DNA of 64,000 nucleotides. It comes from Halobacteriales archaeon QS_8_69_26 (lineage in GTDB: Archaea > Halobacteriota > Halobacteria > Halobacteriales > SW-7-71-33). Where the stretch lies: NCBI GenBank assembly GCA_003023195.1, contig PXRX01000008.1, positions 101,191 through 165,190 on the forward strand, read 5' to 3'. The notes below the pieces were generated by a model. That model did not search any database. It was not told where the DNA came from and saw nothing but the letters and a program-made list of their open reading frames with translations. Position numbers and translations under genes: made by a program. Below, piece after piece: positions 1-8,755 of this stretch (positions within the stretch are counted from its first letter, which is position 1; every line of letters begins with the position of its first letter).

Positions 1-233
1 CCCCCACCCGACCCGGCTATCGAGAGCGGGCAGTGCGGGGACGCTCGGGCGGCGGGCCCGGCGTCGGCGTGGGTCGGCGCGGCGGAGGGCCGTGGCGGGG
101 ACGCACCCTGACATACGGGGTCACCCCACAAGTACTTCCTGTAAGCTAAAACGGTCATTTTACCCACCTTCGGCCGGTTTGCGGCGGTTTGCGGCGGTCG
201 GAGTGGATCGCTACACGCCCACGGTCGACTGGC

Positions 234-833
234 TCACCGGGTCCGGAGGTACTGGACCGCGAACGACACCAGGAGGACGGTCGCACCTCCCAGGAAGAAC
301 AGGGCCCCGGGCGGGAGGCCGGCGGCGCCCTCGGTGGCCGTCCCGGCGTCGGTGACCGTCGGTCCGCCACCCCCACCGCCGTCCGACGGTAGCCACTCCC
401 CCGCGACGACCCGCTGGACGACCAGGCTGGCGGCCGCGAGGAGCCCCAGTCCCCCGAGGAACCGCGCGAGGGCGTTCCGGAGGCCGCCGGCGTCCTCCTC
501 GTCGCCGGCGAACACCACCAGCGAGTCGTCGGCGGGCGCGTAGACGTCCATCTCCCGGCCCTTCTCCGAGTAGGTGGTGTCGACGACCTCGACGACGCCG
601 GCGTCCTCGAGGTTCCCGAGGTGGTACTGGGCGTTCTGGAGCGACGTGTCGACGCGGTCGGCCACCTCGGAGGGGTTGGCGGGGTCCCGGTGGAGCGCCG
701 AGAGGACCTCCCGCGCCGTCGCCGCCGAGAGGGCGTCCATCAGTTCGTCGGCGTCCTCGCTGTCGAGGCCGACGACCCGCGGGTCGGCGTCGTCGGACCC
801 CGACCGGTCGAACCCGGACAGCGGATCGGCCAT
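234..833 (-). CDS. Membrane-anchored ArsR-type winged-helix regulator
   Basis: A 199-residue predicted transcription regulator. Residues about 30-95 form an ArsR-like winged helix: EVLSALHRDP, then a recognition-helix region with SLQNAQYHLGNLEDAG, then a wing with an EKGREMDVY segment. The C-terminal half has two hydrophobic segments (about 115-135 and 175-192) separated by a Gly/Thr-rich linker, so the DNA-binding head is probably tethered to the membrane and cytoplasmic. The gene is divergent from cetZ with about 245 bp between them, so it could control cetZ or the shared promoter region; that link is inference. ATG start. Family membership is clear; the ligand and targets are unknown. Confidence 0.85.
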   Translation of the reverse strand: MADPLSGFDRSGSDDADPRVVGLDSEDADELMDALSAATAREVLSALHRDPANPSEVADRVDTSLQNAQYHLGNLEDAGVVEVVDTTYSEKGREMDVYAPADDSLVVFAGDEEDAGGLRNALARFLGGLGLLAAASLVVQRVVAGEWLPSDGGGGGGPTVTDAGTATEGAAGLPPGALFFLGGATVLLVSFAVQYLRTR

Positions 834-1078
834 CGCCGCCCGCTTCGGGTTCGTCCGGTATCAACCTTTCACCCCTGGGCGAGTGACTCGCACGCCGGTC
901 GCCACCGTTTCACACCGAAGGGATCCATCGGGTCGCCGTTCCGCACCGGAGCGGTCGGCACGGGGTCGCTCCCCACCGGAGCGGGCGTCTCCGATCCGGA
1001 CGGGTGGACGGCCTCGACGACGCCCGACCCCTCCGGGGAGGACGGAACGTTCAACACCTCCCGCTACGATGGACGGGT

Positions 1079-2164
1079 ATGAGAGTCGCGCTCATCGGTG
1101 TCGGCCAGGCGGGCGGCAAGGTAACCGAGGCGCTGGTCGAGTACGATTACAACAACGAGTTCGACGCCGTCAGGAGCGCGCTGGCGGTCAACACCGCTCA
1201 GGCCGACCTCCAGTCGCTACGGATCGACACGATGCTGGTCGGCGAGGAGCGCGTGAAGGGCCACGGCGTCGGCGCCGACAACGAACTCGGGGCCGAAATC
1301 ATGGAGACCGACGCCAACGTCGTCCTCGAGGCGCTCCAGGCCCGGGTCACCGCCGAGGTCGACGCCCTCTTCGTCGTCGCCGGTCTCGGCGGCGGAACCG
1401 GGTCCGGCGGCGCGCCGGTGCTCGTCCGGGAACTCAAGCGGGTCTACGACGTCCCCGTCTACGCCCTCGGTATTCTCCCGGGCCGGGGCGAGGGCTCTAT
1501 CTACCAGGTCAACGCCGGCCGGTCGCTGAAGACGTTGATCCGCGAGGCGGACGCGACCCTGCTGGTGGACAACGACGCCTGGCACGAGAGCGGTGAGTCC
1601 GTCGTCGAGGCCTTCGACGAGATAAACAAGGCCATCGCACAGCGGGTCGGCCTGTTCCTGGCGGCCGGCGAGAACGTCGAGGGCGTGGCGGAGTCCGTCG
1701 TCGACTCCAGCGAGGTCATCAACACCCTACGGGAGGGCGGCATCGCCGCGCTGGGCTACTCCAGCGCCGTTGCCGCGGCGGACGCCAGCGAGAACGTCAA
1801 CACGGTCATGAGCGCCACCCGCGAGGCGCTGTATACCGGGACCAGCCTCCCGGACGCGACCGAGGCCGACGCCGCGCTCCTCGTGATCGCCGGCCGCCCG
1901 GACGCGATCCCCCGGAAGGGCGTCGAGCGCGCCCGGAGCTGGCTGGAGGAGGAACTCGGCAGCATGCAGATCCGTGGCGGGGACTTCCCGCTCGAGTCGG
2001 ACCGCATCGCGGCCGTCGTCCTCCTGGCCGGCGTCGAGGGATCGGGGCGGGTCCAGGAGTTCTTCGACCGGGCCAAGGAGGCCAAGGAACAGGCCGAGAA
2101 CAGACGACAGCAACAGGACCCCGAGGAAGCGTTCCAGTCCGAGGAACTGGACGACCTGTTCTGA
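1079..2164 (+). CDS. cetZ: CetZ-family tubulin/FtsZ-like GTPase
   Basis: A 361-residue cytoskeletal GTPase of the archaeal CetZ family; members affect cell shape and motility in haloarchaea. The N-terminus MRVALIGVGQAGGK is the first GTP-binding loop, and GLGGGTGSGGAP (about residues 103-114) is the tubulin signature loop. The C-terminal tail is acidic and Gln-rich and ends EELDDLF. I chose the ATG at 1079 because the conserved G-loop starts there; 25 more upstream codons are open but have no homologous character. Length is normal for the family. Which CetZ paralogue (CetZ1, 2 or 3-6) it is cannot be settled by eye. Confidence 0.93.
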   Translation: MRVALIGVGQAGGKVTEALVEYDYNNEFDAVRSALAVNTAQADLQSLRIDTMLVGEERVKGHGVGADNELGAEIMETDANVVLEALQARVTAEVDALFVVAGLGGGTGSGGAPVLVRELKRVYDVPVYALGILPGRGEGSIYQVNAGRSLKTLIREADATLLVDNDAWHESGESVVEAFDEINKAIAQRVGLFLAAGENVEGVAESVVDSSEVINTLREGGIAALGYSSAVAAADASENVNTVMSATREALYTGTSLPDATEADAALLVIAGRPDAIPRKGVERARSWLEEELGSMQIRGGDFPLESDRIAAVVLLAGVEGSGRVQEFFDRAKEAKEQAENRRQQQDPEEAFQSEELDDLF

Positions 2165-2195
2165 TCGTCGAGCGCGGGATCTGAGCGGTGTCCGG

Positions 2196-2351
2196 CCAGG
2201 GATCCGCCGTCGAAGCTCGGCCCGGAGTAACTCAGACCAGGGATCCGCCGTCGAAGCTCGGCCCGGAGCGACTCAGACCAGGGATCCGCCGTCGAAGCCC
2301 GGTCCGGAGTGACTCAGACCAGGGATCCGCCGTCGAAGCCCGGTCCGGAGT
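2196..2351. repeat. 41-bp tandem repeat, four copies, copied from the 3' end of the phosphodiesterase gene
   Basis: Units start at 2201, 2242, 2283 and 2324. The last unit is the coding end of the minus-strand phosphodiesterase gene (encoding [11 protein letters not shown] and the stop); the other three lie beyond its stop codon. The copies nearest the gene match it best and the farther two share extra substitutions. The period is not a multiple of three, so the extra copies are not an extension of the protein. Confidence 0.95.
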
Positions 2352-3663
2352 AGTCGACTTCCATCAGGTCGAGCAGGGTGGGTGCGATGTCGTAGAGGTC
2401 GGTCTCCTCGCGGATCGACGCGCCGGGGTCGTCGAGGTAGAGGCTGGCGTTGTCGAAGCTGTGCATCCCGTTGCGGGGGGCGTCGGAGTCGAACACCTCG
2501 TCGTGGCCCTTGAAGCCGGCCTTGAGGTCGAACCCGTGGTTGGGGACCACGACGAGGTCCGGGGCCATGTCGGCGTGGTCGCCCCGGAAGACCTCCTCCT
2601 TCTCGTAGACCTCGTCGGCGACCGGGGTTCCCTCGGGTCCTTCGAGGTCCTGCAGCATCGACTTGAGCTCCTGGCGGGTGGACTCGTACTCGTCCTGGGG
2701 GACGCCCCCGCGGGGCTCCCGGCTCTCCAGGTTGATGTAGAACCGCCCGGGGATCAGCGAGTACGCCTTCGTCCCCTCGGCCACGTCGGTCAGTTCCTCG
2801 TGGGCTCCGTCCTCGTAGACCAGCCACCCCTCGTCGTGGAGCCACTGGTTCAGGTGGACCTCGTAGTCGAGGGTGGTGAACCCGTGGTCGCTGGCGACGA
2901 CCATCGTCACGTCGTCGGGCAGGGAGTCGCGGAGTCGCCCGAGGTAGTCGTCGACCGTGCGGTAGAAGTCCATGAACTCCTCGTAGTACTCGCCCTCGGT
3001 CTCGTAGTCCTCGAAGAGGAAGTGGTTGACCCGGTCGGTGGTCATGAACACGCCGAAGAACAGGTCCCAGTCGTCGGCCCCGACGTAGTGTTCGAAGGCC
3101 TCGAACCGGGCGTCCAGCGTCGCGTGGGCGTCCTCGACGAACTCCGACTTGTCGTCCTTGTGCCCCAGGTTCGCGTCGACGTCGATCTTGTAGCCGATCT
3201 TCTCCAGGTACTGGCGCAGGTCCTCGGGGTAGGCCGCCTTGTCGAGTCCCGGGGAGAGAAAGCCCGAGACCATCCGCTGGACGTTGCGCTGGGGCGGGAA
3301 CGTGACCGGAACGTTCAGTACGGTCGCGTCACGACCGGCGTCGGTCGCCCGGTCCCACAGGCGCTTCGAGCGGACGTCCCGGCCCATCGGCACGTAGGTG
3401 TCGTAGGAGCCGACCTCCCGGTCCTGGAAGCCGTAGACGCCGGTCTCGCCGGGGTTGACCCCCGTGGTCAGCGACGGCCAGCAGGCGCTGGACTCGGGCG
3501 GGACGATGCTGTCGATCGGCCCCGCGGTCCCCTCGTCGGCCAGGGCGGCCATGTTCGGGAACTCCCCGGGGTGGTCCGCAAGCAGGCTGTACGGCACGCC
3601 GTCGATCCCGAAGAACGCGACTCGCGGGTCGTCGTCGCCGCGGAGCCGGTCGAACAGACCCAT
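2314..3663 (-). CDS. Alkaline-phosphatase superfamily phosphodiesterase/nucleotide pyrophosphatase-like hydrolase
   Basis: A 449-residue predicted cytoplasmic metal-dependent hydrolase of the type I phosphodiesterase/nucleotide pyrophosphatase group (alkaline phosphatase fold). The first metal Asp is in [13 protein letters not shown] near the N-terminus. The nucleophile region is [20 protein letters not shown] (about 57-76). A second metal cluster is [20 protein letters not shown] (about 258-277), and the late His is in [14 protein letters not shown]. No signal peptide is visible. Substrate is unknown; relatives act on nucleotide or sugar phosphodiesters. Its 3' end is tandemly copied downstream. 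Confidence 0.88.
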   Translation of the reverse strand: MGLFDRLRGDDDPRVAFFGIDGVPYSLLADHPGEFPNMAALADEGTAGPIDSIVPPESSACWPSLTTGVNPGETGVYGFQDREVGSYDTYVPMGRDVRSKRLWDRATDAGRDATVLNVPVTFPPQRNVQRMVSGFLSPGLDKAAYPEDLRQYLEKIGYKIDVDANLGHKDDKSEFVEDAHATLDARFEAFEHYVGADDWDLFFGVFMTTDRVNHFLFEDYETEGEYYEEFMDFYRTVDDYLGRLRDSLPDDVTMVVASDHGFTTLDYEVHLNQWLHDEGWLVYEDGAHEELTDVAEGTKAYSLIPGRFYINLESREPRGGVPQDEYESTRQELKSMLQDLEGPEGTPVADEVYEKEEVFRGDHADMAPDLVVVPNHGFDLKAGFKGHDEVFDSDAPRNGMHSFDNASLYLDDPGASIREETDLYDIAPTLLDLMEVDYSGPGFDGGSLV

Positions 3664-3876
3664 ACGGGGCGTTTCCGCGGCGGGGATACAAGAACCTTGG
3701 TTTCCACCCGCTCCCCGTCCGACGGCCCCGGCGGTCGGGGATCGCGGTGGGACCCCGCCGACGGCGGTCGGGATCCCCCCTCTTGGTCCGGGTGCCCGGA
3801 CCCTCCAGCGCGAGTCCCGCCGTCCGGATCACGCGAAAGGATGAGGCATTTACCATTCACCCGCGAAGCGGGACGC

Positions 3877-4557
3877 ATGTCCGCCGATCCCTCGCGCCAG
3901 CGGTTCGTCCTCGACACCTCCCTCTTTCTCACCGAGGAGATCCGCGAGGACGAGGAGTCCCTGGAGGAGGCCGTGCTCCGACTGCTGGACCTGGTCGCGA
4001 CCGCACGTCTCGAACTCGACATCTCCTGTCACATGCCGCCGTCGGTCCACGACGAACTCTCGTCGGTCCTGCGCGACCGGGGGGTCGACGACGTCGTCTT
4101 CTCCCGCCTGGACACGTGGGTCGTCCGGAAGAGCCCCGACCGCTACGGCGTCAGCGTCCCCGCGACCATCGTCTACGACTTCATCGACGAGATGAGCGAC
4201 CGGGTCGACCGCGGCCTGCGCGTCTCGGAGGAGGCGCTCCGGGAGGTCGAGCAACTCGACCCCGAGGAACTCACCGGCGACCCCGGTGACGGGGACTACA
4301 TGACCGAACCCGACCGGATCCTCTCGGAGATGCGCGACGAGTACCGCCGGGCCCTCCGGCGGGGGGTCCTCGACTCCCGCGAGGACTTCGACCTGCTGAT
4401 CCTCGCCCGGGAACTCGACGCCGGCGTCGTCACCGAGGACCGGGGCGTCATCTCATGGGCCGACGAGTTCGGCCTCCGGTACGTCCGGGGCGGCCGGTTT
4501 CCCACCCTGCTGGAGGAGTACCTGCGTGCGACGGGTGCCGAGGGCTACGGCGAGTGA
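3877..4557 (+). CDS. PIN-domain 'RNA ligase partner' protein (COG1458)
   Basis: A 226-residue protein of the archaeal RNA-ligase-partner family, a PIN-like nuclease fold. Acidic residues are placed as in PIN domains: FVLDTSLF near the N-terminus, an internal Glu in [32 protein letters not shown], and a late W-A-D motif. I chose the ATG at 3877 because the conserved FVLDTS strand follows about ten residues later. The partner Pab1020-type RNA ligase is not adjacent here; the next genes encode an exported PLD protein and a phosphodiesterase. The stop codon lies inside a palindromic element. Cleavage activity is inferred from the fold only. Confidence 0.85.
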   Translation: MSADPSRQRFVLDTSLFLTEEIREDEESLEEAVLRLLDLVATARLELDISCHMPPSVHDELSSVLRDRGVDDVVFSRLDTWVVRKSPDRYGVSVPATIVYDFIDEMSDRVDRGLRVSEEALREVEQLDPEELTGDPGDGDYMTEPDRILSEMRDEYRRALRRGVLDSREDFDLLILARELDAGVVTEDRGVISWADEFGLRYVRGGRFPTLLEEYLRATGAEGYGE

Positions 4558-4590
4558 CCCGTTTTACTGTAATATTACTGTAAACGGGTC
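4556..4590. repeat. Dispersed TTACNGTAA double palindrome, copy 1, with extended arms
   Basis: Two TTACTGTAA sites (4564-4572 and 4575-4583) lie 11 bp apart centre to centre and are flanked by inverted arms GACCCGTTT and AAACGGGTC. The left arm overlaps the stop codon of the PIN gene. The element sits about 20 bp upstream of the TATA box of the next gene, so it could act as an operator or in 3'-end formation. Confidence 0.85.
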
Positions 4591-4601
4591 GCCACCGGAG
4601 G

Positions 4602-4607
4602 TTTATA
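4602..4607 (+). promoter_or_regulatory. TATA box for the PLD-protein gene
   Basis: TTTATA lies 26 bp before the GTG start at 4633. At the usual archaeal TATA-to-start distance this puts the transcript start at or just before the GTG, which suggests a leaderless mRNA and supports that start codon. Confidence 0.6.
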
Positions 4608-4632
4608 CCGGAGACCGCGACCAGTCCCGGCC

Positions 4633-6435
4633 GTGCCCCCGATCCGTCGGATCGCACCGGTGCTCGTGGTGGCCGTCCTCCTCGCCCTCCCGGCGGCCGT
4701 CTCCGGGGTGGGACCGTCCCCCGTTGCCGCCGACGGCCCCGGGGACGACGGGGTCGAACCGGCGGAACCACCCCCAGACGGGACCTGTCGGGTCGACGCT
4801 CCCGGCGATTCTGGGGAGACCGGACAGGCACAGACCGCCGGACGGGAGAACCGGTCGGCGGGCACGGAGGGATCGGTCTCCTCGCCTGCGGAACCGGACG
4901 GCGACTCCCCGGACGGCCCGCGGATCGTCGCAGTCTACCCGAACCCCCACGCCCGCGGCGACCGCGGCGAGTTCGTCGTCCTCTCTGTGCCCGACGGGAC
5001 GGACCTCTCGGGGGTCATCCTCGACGACGGCGAGGACCGCGTCGCCCTCCCGAACACGACCGCCGGGGGACGGGCCGCGGTCACCCCCGACCCCGCCCGG
5101 GCCCGGAACCTGACCGACGCCGCAGTGGTCGGGGTCGACGCCCTCGAACTGTCGAACGCGGGCGAGCGGATCCGGCTACGACACGACGGGGTCGTCGTCG
5201 ACGCCGTCGCCTACGAGGACGCTCCGGAGGGCGAACTCCGGCGGCAGGCGGGAGCGACGGGGGACGAGTGGGAGTGGTGGCCCCTCGCGGGCACCGACCG
5301 TGCGCCCGCCGACCTGCCGGCCAGGGCGGCGACGGCCTTCGTCCTCCCCGACGCTCCCGCTATCACCGTCGAGACGCTCCGCTCGGCCGACCGGCGGATC
5401 CTGCTGGCGGGGTACACCCTCACCTCGCCCCGGGTGGTGCGGGCGCTCCGGGCCGCCGCCGACCGGGGGGTGCGGGTCCGGGTGCTGGTCGATTCCGCAC
5501 CCGTCGGGGGGATGGACCGCCGCCAGGGCGAGGCCCTGAACGCGCTGGTCGAGGTCGGCGTCGACGTCCGGGTCTTCGGCGGCGAGCGAGCGCCGTACCG
5601 GTTCCACCACGCCAAGTACGCCGTCGTCGACGACCGTGCGCTGGTGCTGACCGAGAACTTCAAGCCCGCCGGCACCGGCGGGCGGTCCTCGCGCGGGTGG
5701 GGGGCTGTCGTCGAGGGGCCGGCGGTCGCGCGGGAACTCGCGGCCGTGTTCCGTGCCGACACCCGGGAGTCGACGTCGATCCCGTGGCGCGAGTACCGCC
5801 GGAACGCCTCGTTCGTCGAGGGCGATCCCGCCAACGGGTCGTACCCCTCCCGGTTCGATCCCCGGCGGGTCCCCCTCGACGGCGTCCGGGTACTGGTCGC
5901 CCCGGACAACGCCGAACGGGGGCTGGTCCGGGTGCTGTGTGGCGCCGAGGAGTCGATCCTCGTCCAGCAGATGACCGTCGAACCCGGGCCGCTGCTGTGG
6001 GCGACCATGGCCGCGGCTCGCCGGGGGGTGCGGGTCCGGGTCCTCGCCAGCGGCGCCCGCTACGTCCGGGGGGACAACCGCCGGACAGTCCGGCGACTCA
6101 ACCGCTGGGCCGACCGGGAGGGCGTCGACCTGCGGGCGAAAGTCGCCGACCCCCGCTCGCGCTTCGAGAAGGTTCACGCCAAGGGGGTGGTCGTCGACGG
6201 CGACCGGGCGGTGGTGAGCAGCGTCAACTGGAACACCCATTCCCCCCGCGAGAACAGGGAAGTGGCCGTCGTCCTGGAGGGGGACCGCGCCGGGAGCTAC
6301 TTCGCCCGGGTGTTCCGGGCGGACTGGCGGGACGGCGCCTGGCGACTCCCCGCTGGGGTGGTGGGGCTGGTGGTCCTCACCGTCGGCACCGCGGTCGCCG
6401 TCGCCCGCCGCCGGATCCGGTTCGCGGCGACGTGA
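4633..6435 (+). CDS. Exported lamin-tail/phospholipase D-like nuclease
   Basis: A 600-residue predicted exported phosphodiesterase. It has a Sec-type signal segment (about 5-27), an acidic linker, a lamin-tail domain (about 95-205) and two PLD half-domains with HKD motifs: HHAKYAVVDD (about 330) and VHAKGVVVDG (about 515), the latter followed by SSVNWN. A C-terminal membrane helix (about 575-592) followed by an Arg-rich end would anchor it on the outer face. The second HKD motif has all key residues; the first ends DRALVLTENFKP. PLD proteins of this layout are likely to act on nucleic acids or phospholipids. The start is GTG, supported by the TATA box. Confidence 0.88.
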   Translation: MPPIRRIAPVLVVAVLLALPAAVSGVGPSPVAADGPGDDGVEPAEPPPDGTCRVDAPGDSGETGQAQTAGRENRSAGTEGSVSSPAEPDGDSPDGPRIVAVYPNPHARGDRGEFVVLSVPDGTDLSGVILDDGEDRVALPNTTAGGRAAVTPDPARARNLTDAAVVGVDALELSNAGERIRLRHDGVVVDAVAYEDAPEGELRRQAGATGDEWEWWPLAGTDRAPADLPARAATAFVLPDAPAITVETLRSADRRILLAGYTLTSPRVVRALRAAADRGVRVRVLVDSAPVGGMDRRQGEALNALVEVGVDVRVFGGERAPYRFHHAKYAVVDDRALVLTENFKPAGTGGRSSRGWGAVVEGPAVARELAAVFRADTRESTSIPWREYRRNASFVEGDPANGSYPSRFDPRRVPLDGVRVLVAPDNAERGLVRVLCGAEESILVQQMTVEPGPLLWATMAAARRGVRVRVLASGARYVRGDNRRTVRRLNRWADREGVDLRAKVADPRSRFEKVHAKGVVVDGDRAVVSSVNWNTHSPRENREVAVVLEGDRAGSYFARVFRADWRDGAWRLPAGVVGLVVLTVGTAVAVARRRIRFAAT

Positions 6436-6549
6436 GGACTCGCCCGGACGCAGGGAACGGTCCCCCGCCAACCGGCCCCGACCACCGCCGGTTCCGGTCG
6501 ACGGGAACCGTCAGCTAGGTACTTTTCCCCGGGGGCCGAAGGTGGAAGT

Positions 6550-7257
6550 ATGACTCACCGGATCCTGGTCCCGTTCGAACTTCCCGACCCCGAACCGGTC
6601 TCCCGGCTCCTGGTCGAGGACCTGGCGGCCATGGAGGTGGTTCTGCTCGGCCACTACTCGCTGCCGGAACAGACCTCGCCGAAGGCCGCACGCAGGCAGT
6701 TCGGCGAGGAGACACAGGCCGAACTGGACGCGCTGGCGGCGGACTTCGAGGCGGCCGGCGCGGACGTGACCACCCGGCTCGTGTTCGGGAAGGACCGGCC
6801 GAAGGCCATCGACGAAATCGCCGTCGACGAGAACTGCGACGCCGAACTCGACCCGGCACCGACGGACGGCATCGACCGGATCCTCGTTCCGCTCGTCGAC
6901 GCCGAGAACCTGGAGCGACTGGAGGACTTCGTCGCAGCGCTCCTGGAGGCGACGACCACGGAGGTCACCCTGTTCCACGCGGTCGAGGGGGAGGAGAAGC
7001 GCGGGGAAATCGAGGCGATGCTCGACGGTGCCCGCGAGCGCATGGTCGCCGACGGGTTCGACCCGGACCTGGTCGACGTCGCCGTCGTCGAGGGCGAGGA
7101 CCACGACTCGGCGATCCTCCGGCTGGCGGAGGAGTACGACGCGGTGGTGATGGGCGAGGCGGACCCCGGTATCGCCGAGCGGATATTCGGGTCCCTGCCC
7201 GACCGGATCGCCGACCGGACCGGTGACCCCGTGATCGTGGTTCGTCGGAACCTCTGA
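6550..7257 (+). CDS. Tandem universal stress protein (UspA), transporter-linked
   Basis: A 235-residue protein with two UspA halves, each starting with a strand of the HRILVPFELP / DRILVPLVD kind. The first half is short and lacks the usual nucleotide-binding glycines. The second ends in the typical PVIVVRRNL and has the segment VVMGEADPGIAERIFGSLPD, a form of the USP GxxGxxxxxxGS region. It lies about 90 bp upstream of an APC permease in the same direction, a common haloarchaeal arrangement in which USP domains are thought to modulate the carrier. That functional link is inference. Confidence 0.87.
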   Translation: MTHRILVPFELPDPEPVSRLLVEDLAAMEVVLLGHYSLPEQTSPKAARRQFGEETQAELDALAADFEAAGADVTTRLVFGKDRPKAIDEIAVDENCDAELDPAPTDGIDRILVPLVDAENLERLEDFVAALLEATTTEVTLFHAVEGEEKRGEIEAMLDGARERMVADGFDPDLVDVAVVEGEDHDSAILRLAEEYDAVVMGEADPGIAERIFGSLPDRIADRTGDPVIVVRRNL

Positions 7258-7347
7258 CGGACGACTCCGGCGACGTGAACGCCGGAGCAGCGGTCGGGAG
7301 CCGGCGGGGTCAACAACTATAACGCCGGGGCGAGAGCAGTGATCCAG

Positions 7348-8745
7348 ATGAGCGAGGACTTGGAGCGCGACCTCGGACTCTACTCGGCAGTCACGTTGAG
7401 TATGGGGGCAATGATCGGCGGCGGCATCTTCGTCCTCCCGGCGGTGGGGTACAAGAAGGCGGGGCCGGCGGTTATCATCGCGTACCTGCTAGCTGGACTC
7501 GTCGTCCTGCCCAACGCCCTCTCGAAGGCGGAGATGGCGACGGCGATACCGGAGGACGGTGGCACCTACCTCTACATCGACCGGGCGATGGGTCCCCTGT
7601 TCGGAACCATCGCGGGGCTCGGCGTGTGGTTCTCGCTGGTGTTCAAGAGTTCGTTCGCGCTCGTCGGCCTCGGTGCGTACCTCCTGTTGCTCGTGAGCGT
7701 TCCGTCCGGGGTCGTGAAGGTCGTGGCGCTGGTACTCGGCGGGATCGTGGTCGTCCTCAACGTCGGCGGGACCGAACAGAGCGGCCGCGCGCAGGCGGTC
7801 ATCGTCGGGGCCGTCGTCCTCGTGCTGGCGGCGTTCGTCCTCGACGGCGCCACTCTGGGGGAGCCGGGGCAGTACGATCCGCTGTTGACCGAGGGGGCCG
7901 GGGGAGTCGCGACCGCCGCCGCCTTCGTGTTCGTCTCCTACGCCGGGATCGGGGAGGTCGCCTCGGTCGCAGAGGAGGTCTCGAACCCGGGACGGAACCT
8001 TCCACTGGCGATGTTGACGTCGATCGCCGTGATGATGGTGATCTACACGGCCGTCGTCGCGGTCGTCGTCGGCATCGTCGGCCCGGACACGCTGTTGCAC
8101 GGTGGACCGAACGGCGGCCCCTCGCTGACCCCGATGGCCGACGGTGCCGGGGACCTCCTGGGCGGGGTCGGGGTCGTGGTGATCGCCGCCGCAGCGATCC
8201 TCGCACTCACCAGCATGGCGAACGCGGGGGTTCTGGGGAGTTCGCGGTTCCTCCTCGCGATGGGCCGGGACTCGCTGTTGCCGGCGCCGGTCCGCCGGAT
8301 CGACCGCCGTTTCAAGACGCCCCGCAATGCGGTCCTCGTCACCGGGGTCACGTTGCTCGCGCTCATCGCGTTCGTCCCCGTCGTCGACCTCGCGAAACTC
8401 GCCAGCGCCTTCCTCATCCTCGTGTTCACCCTGGAGAACCTGGCGGTCGTCGCCTTCCGCGAGACCGACGTGGCGTTCTACGACCCCATCTTCACCGTTC
8501 CCGGCTACCCGCTGGTCCAGATAGTCGGCGTGGTCGGTGGGGTGGCGCTGCTCACGAGGATGGGCCTCGTCCCGGCGCTGGGAGCCGTCGGGATCACCGC
8601 CGGCGGAGCCCTCTGGTACCTGGTGTACGGCCGACCACGGACCGACCGGGTGGGAGCGATCACGCTCTACTTCCGCAAGCGGGTCGGCGACGGGGAGGCG
8701 ACGGACGGAGTCCTGGCGCTCCCGGAGCGAAAGCGCGGGGACTGA
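7348..8745 (+). CDS. APC-superfamily amino acid permease
   Basis: A 465-residue integral membrane carrier with about 12 hydrophobic helices. The N-terminal TLSMGAMIGGGIFVLPAVGY carries the helix-1 GxGIF-type substrate-site motif of the amino acid-polyamine-organocation superfamily, and FVFVSYAGIGEVASVAEEV is the helix-6 region. I preferred the ATG at 7348 over a GTG three codons upstream because the conserved EDLERDLGLYSAVTLSMG stretch follows directly. It is probably an amino acid uptake system in the cytoplasmic membrane, perhaps modulated by the upstream UspA protein. The substrate cannot be read from sequence. Confidence 0.9.
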   Translation: MSEDLERDLGLYSAVTLSMGAMIGGGIFVLPAVGYKKAGPAVIIAYLLAGLVVLPNALSKAEMATAIPEDGGTYLYIDRAMGPLFGTIAGLGVWFSLVFKSSFALVGLGAYLLLLVSVPSGVVKVVALVLGGIVVVLNVGGTEQSGRAQAVIVGAVVLVLAAFVLDGATLGEPGQYDPLLTEGAGGVATAAAFVFVSYAGIGEVASVAEEVSNPGRNLPLAMLTSIAVMMVIYTAVVAVVVGIVGPDTLLHGGPNGGPSLTPMADGAGDLLGGVGVVVIAAAAILALTSMANAGVLGSSRFLLAMGRDSLLPAPVRRIDRRFKTPRNAVLVTGVTLLALIAFVPVVDLAKLASAFLILVFTLENLAVVAFRETDVAFYDPIFTVPGYPLVQIVGVVGGVALLTRMGLVPALGAVGITAGGALWYLVYGRPRTDRVGAITLYFRKRVGDGEATDGVLALPERKRGD

Positions 8746-8755
8746 TCCGGCCGAC

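Noticed and set aside
1-233. Possible gene at the left edge
   Set aside because: No frame with haloarchaeal composition and a supported start or stop can be followed from the edge to the regulator's 3' end.
4556-4590. Intrinsic terminator
   Set aside because: The stem is good but no T-tract follows; the same core element also occurs upstream of promoters, so a simple terminator does not explain the family.
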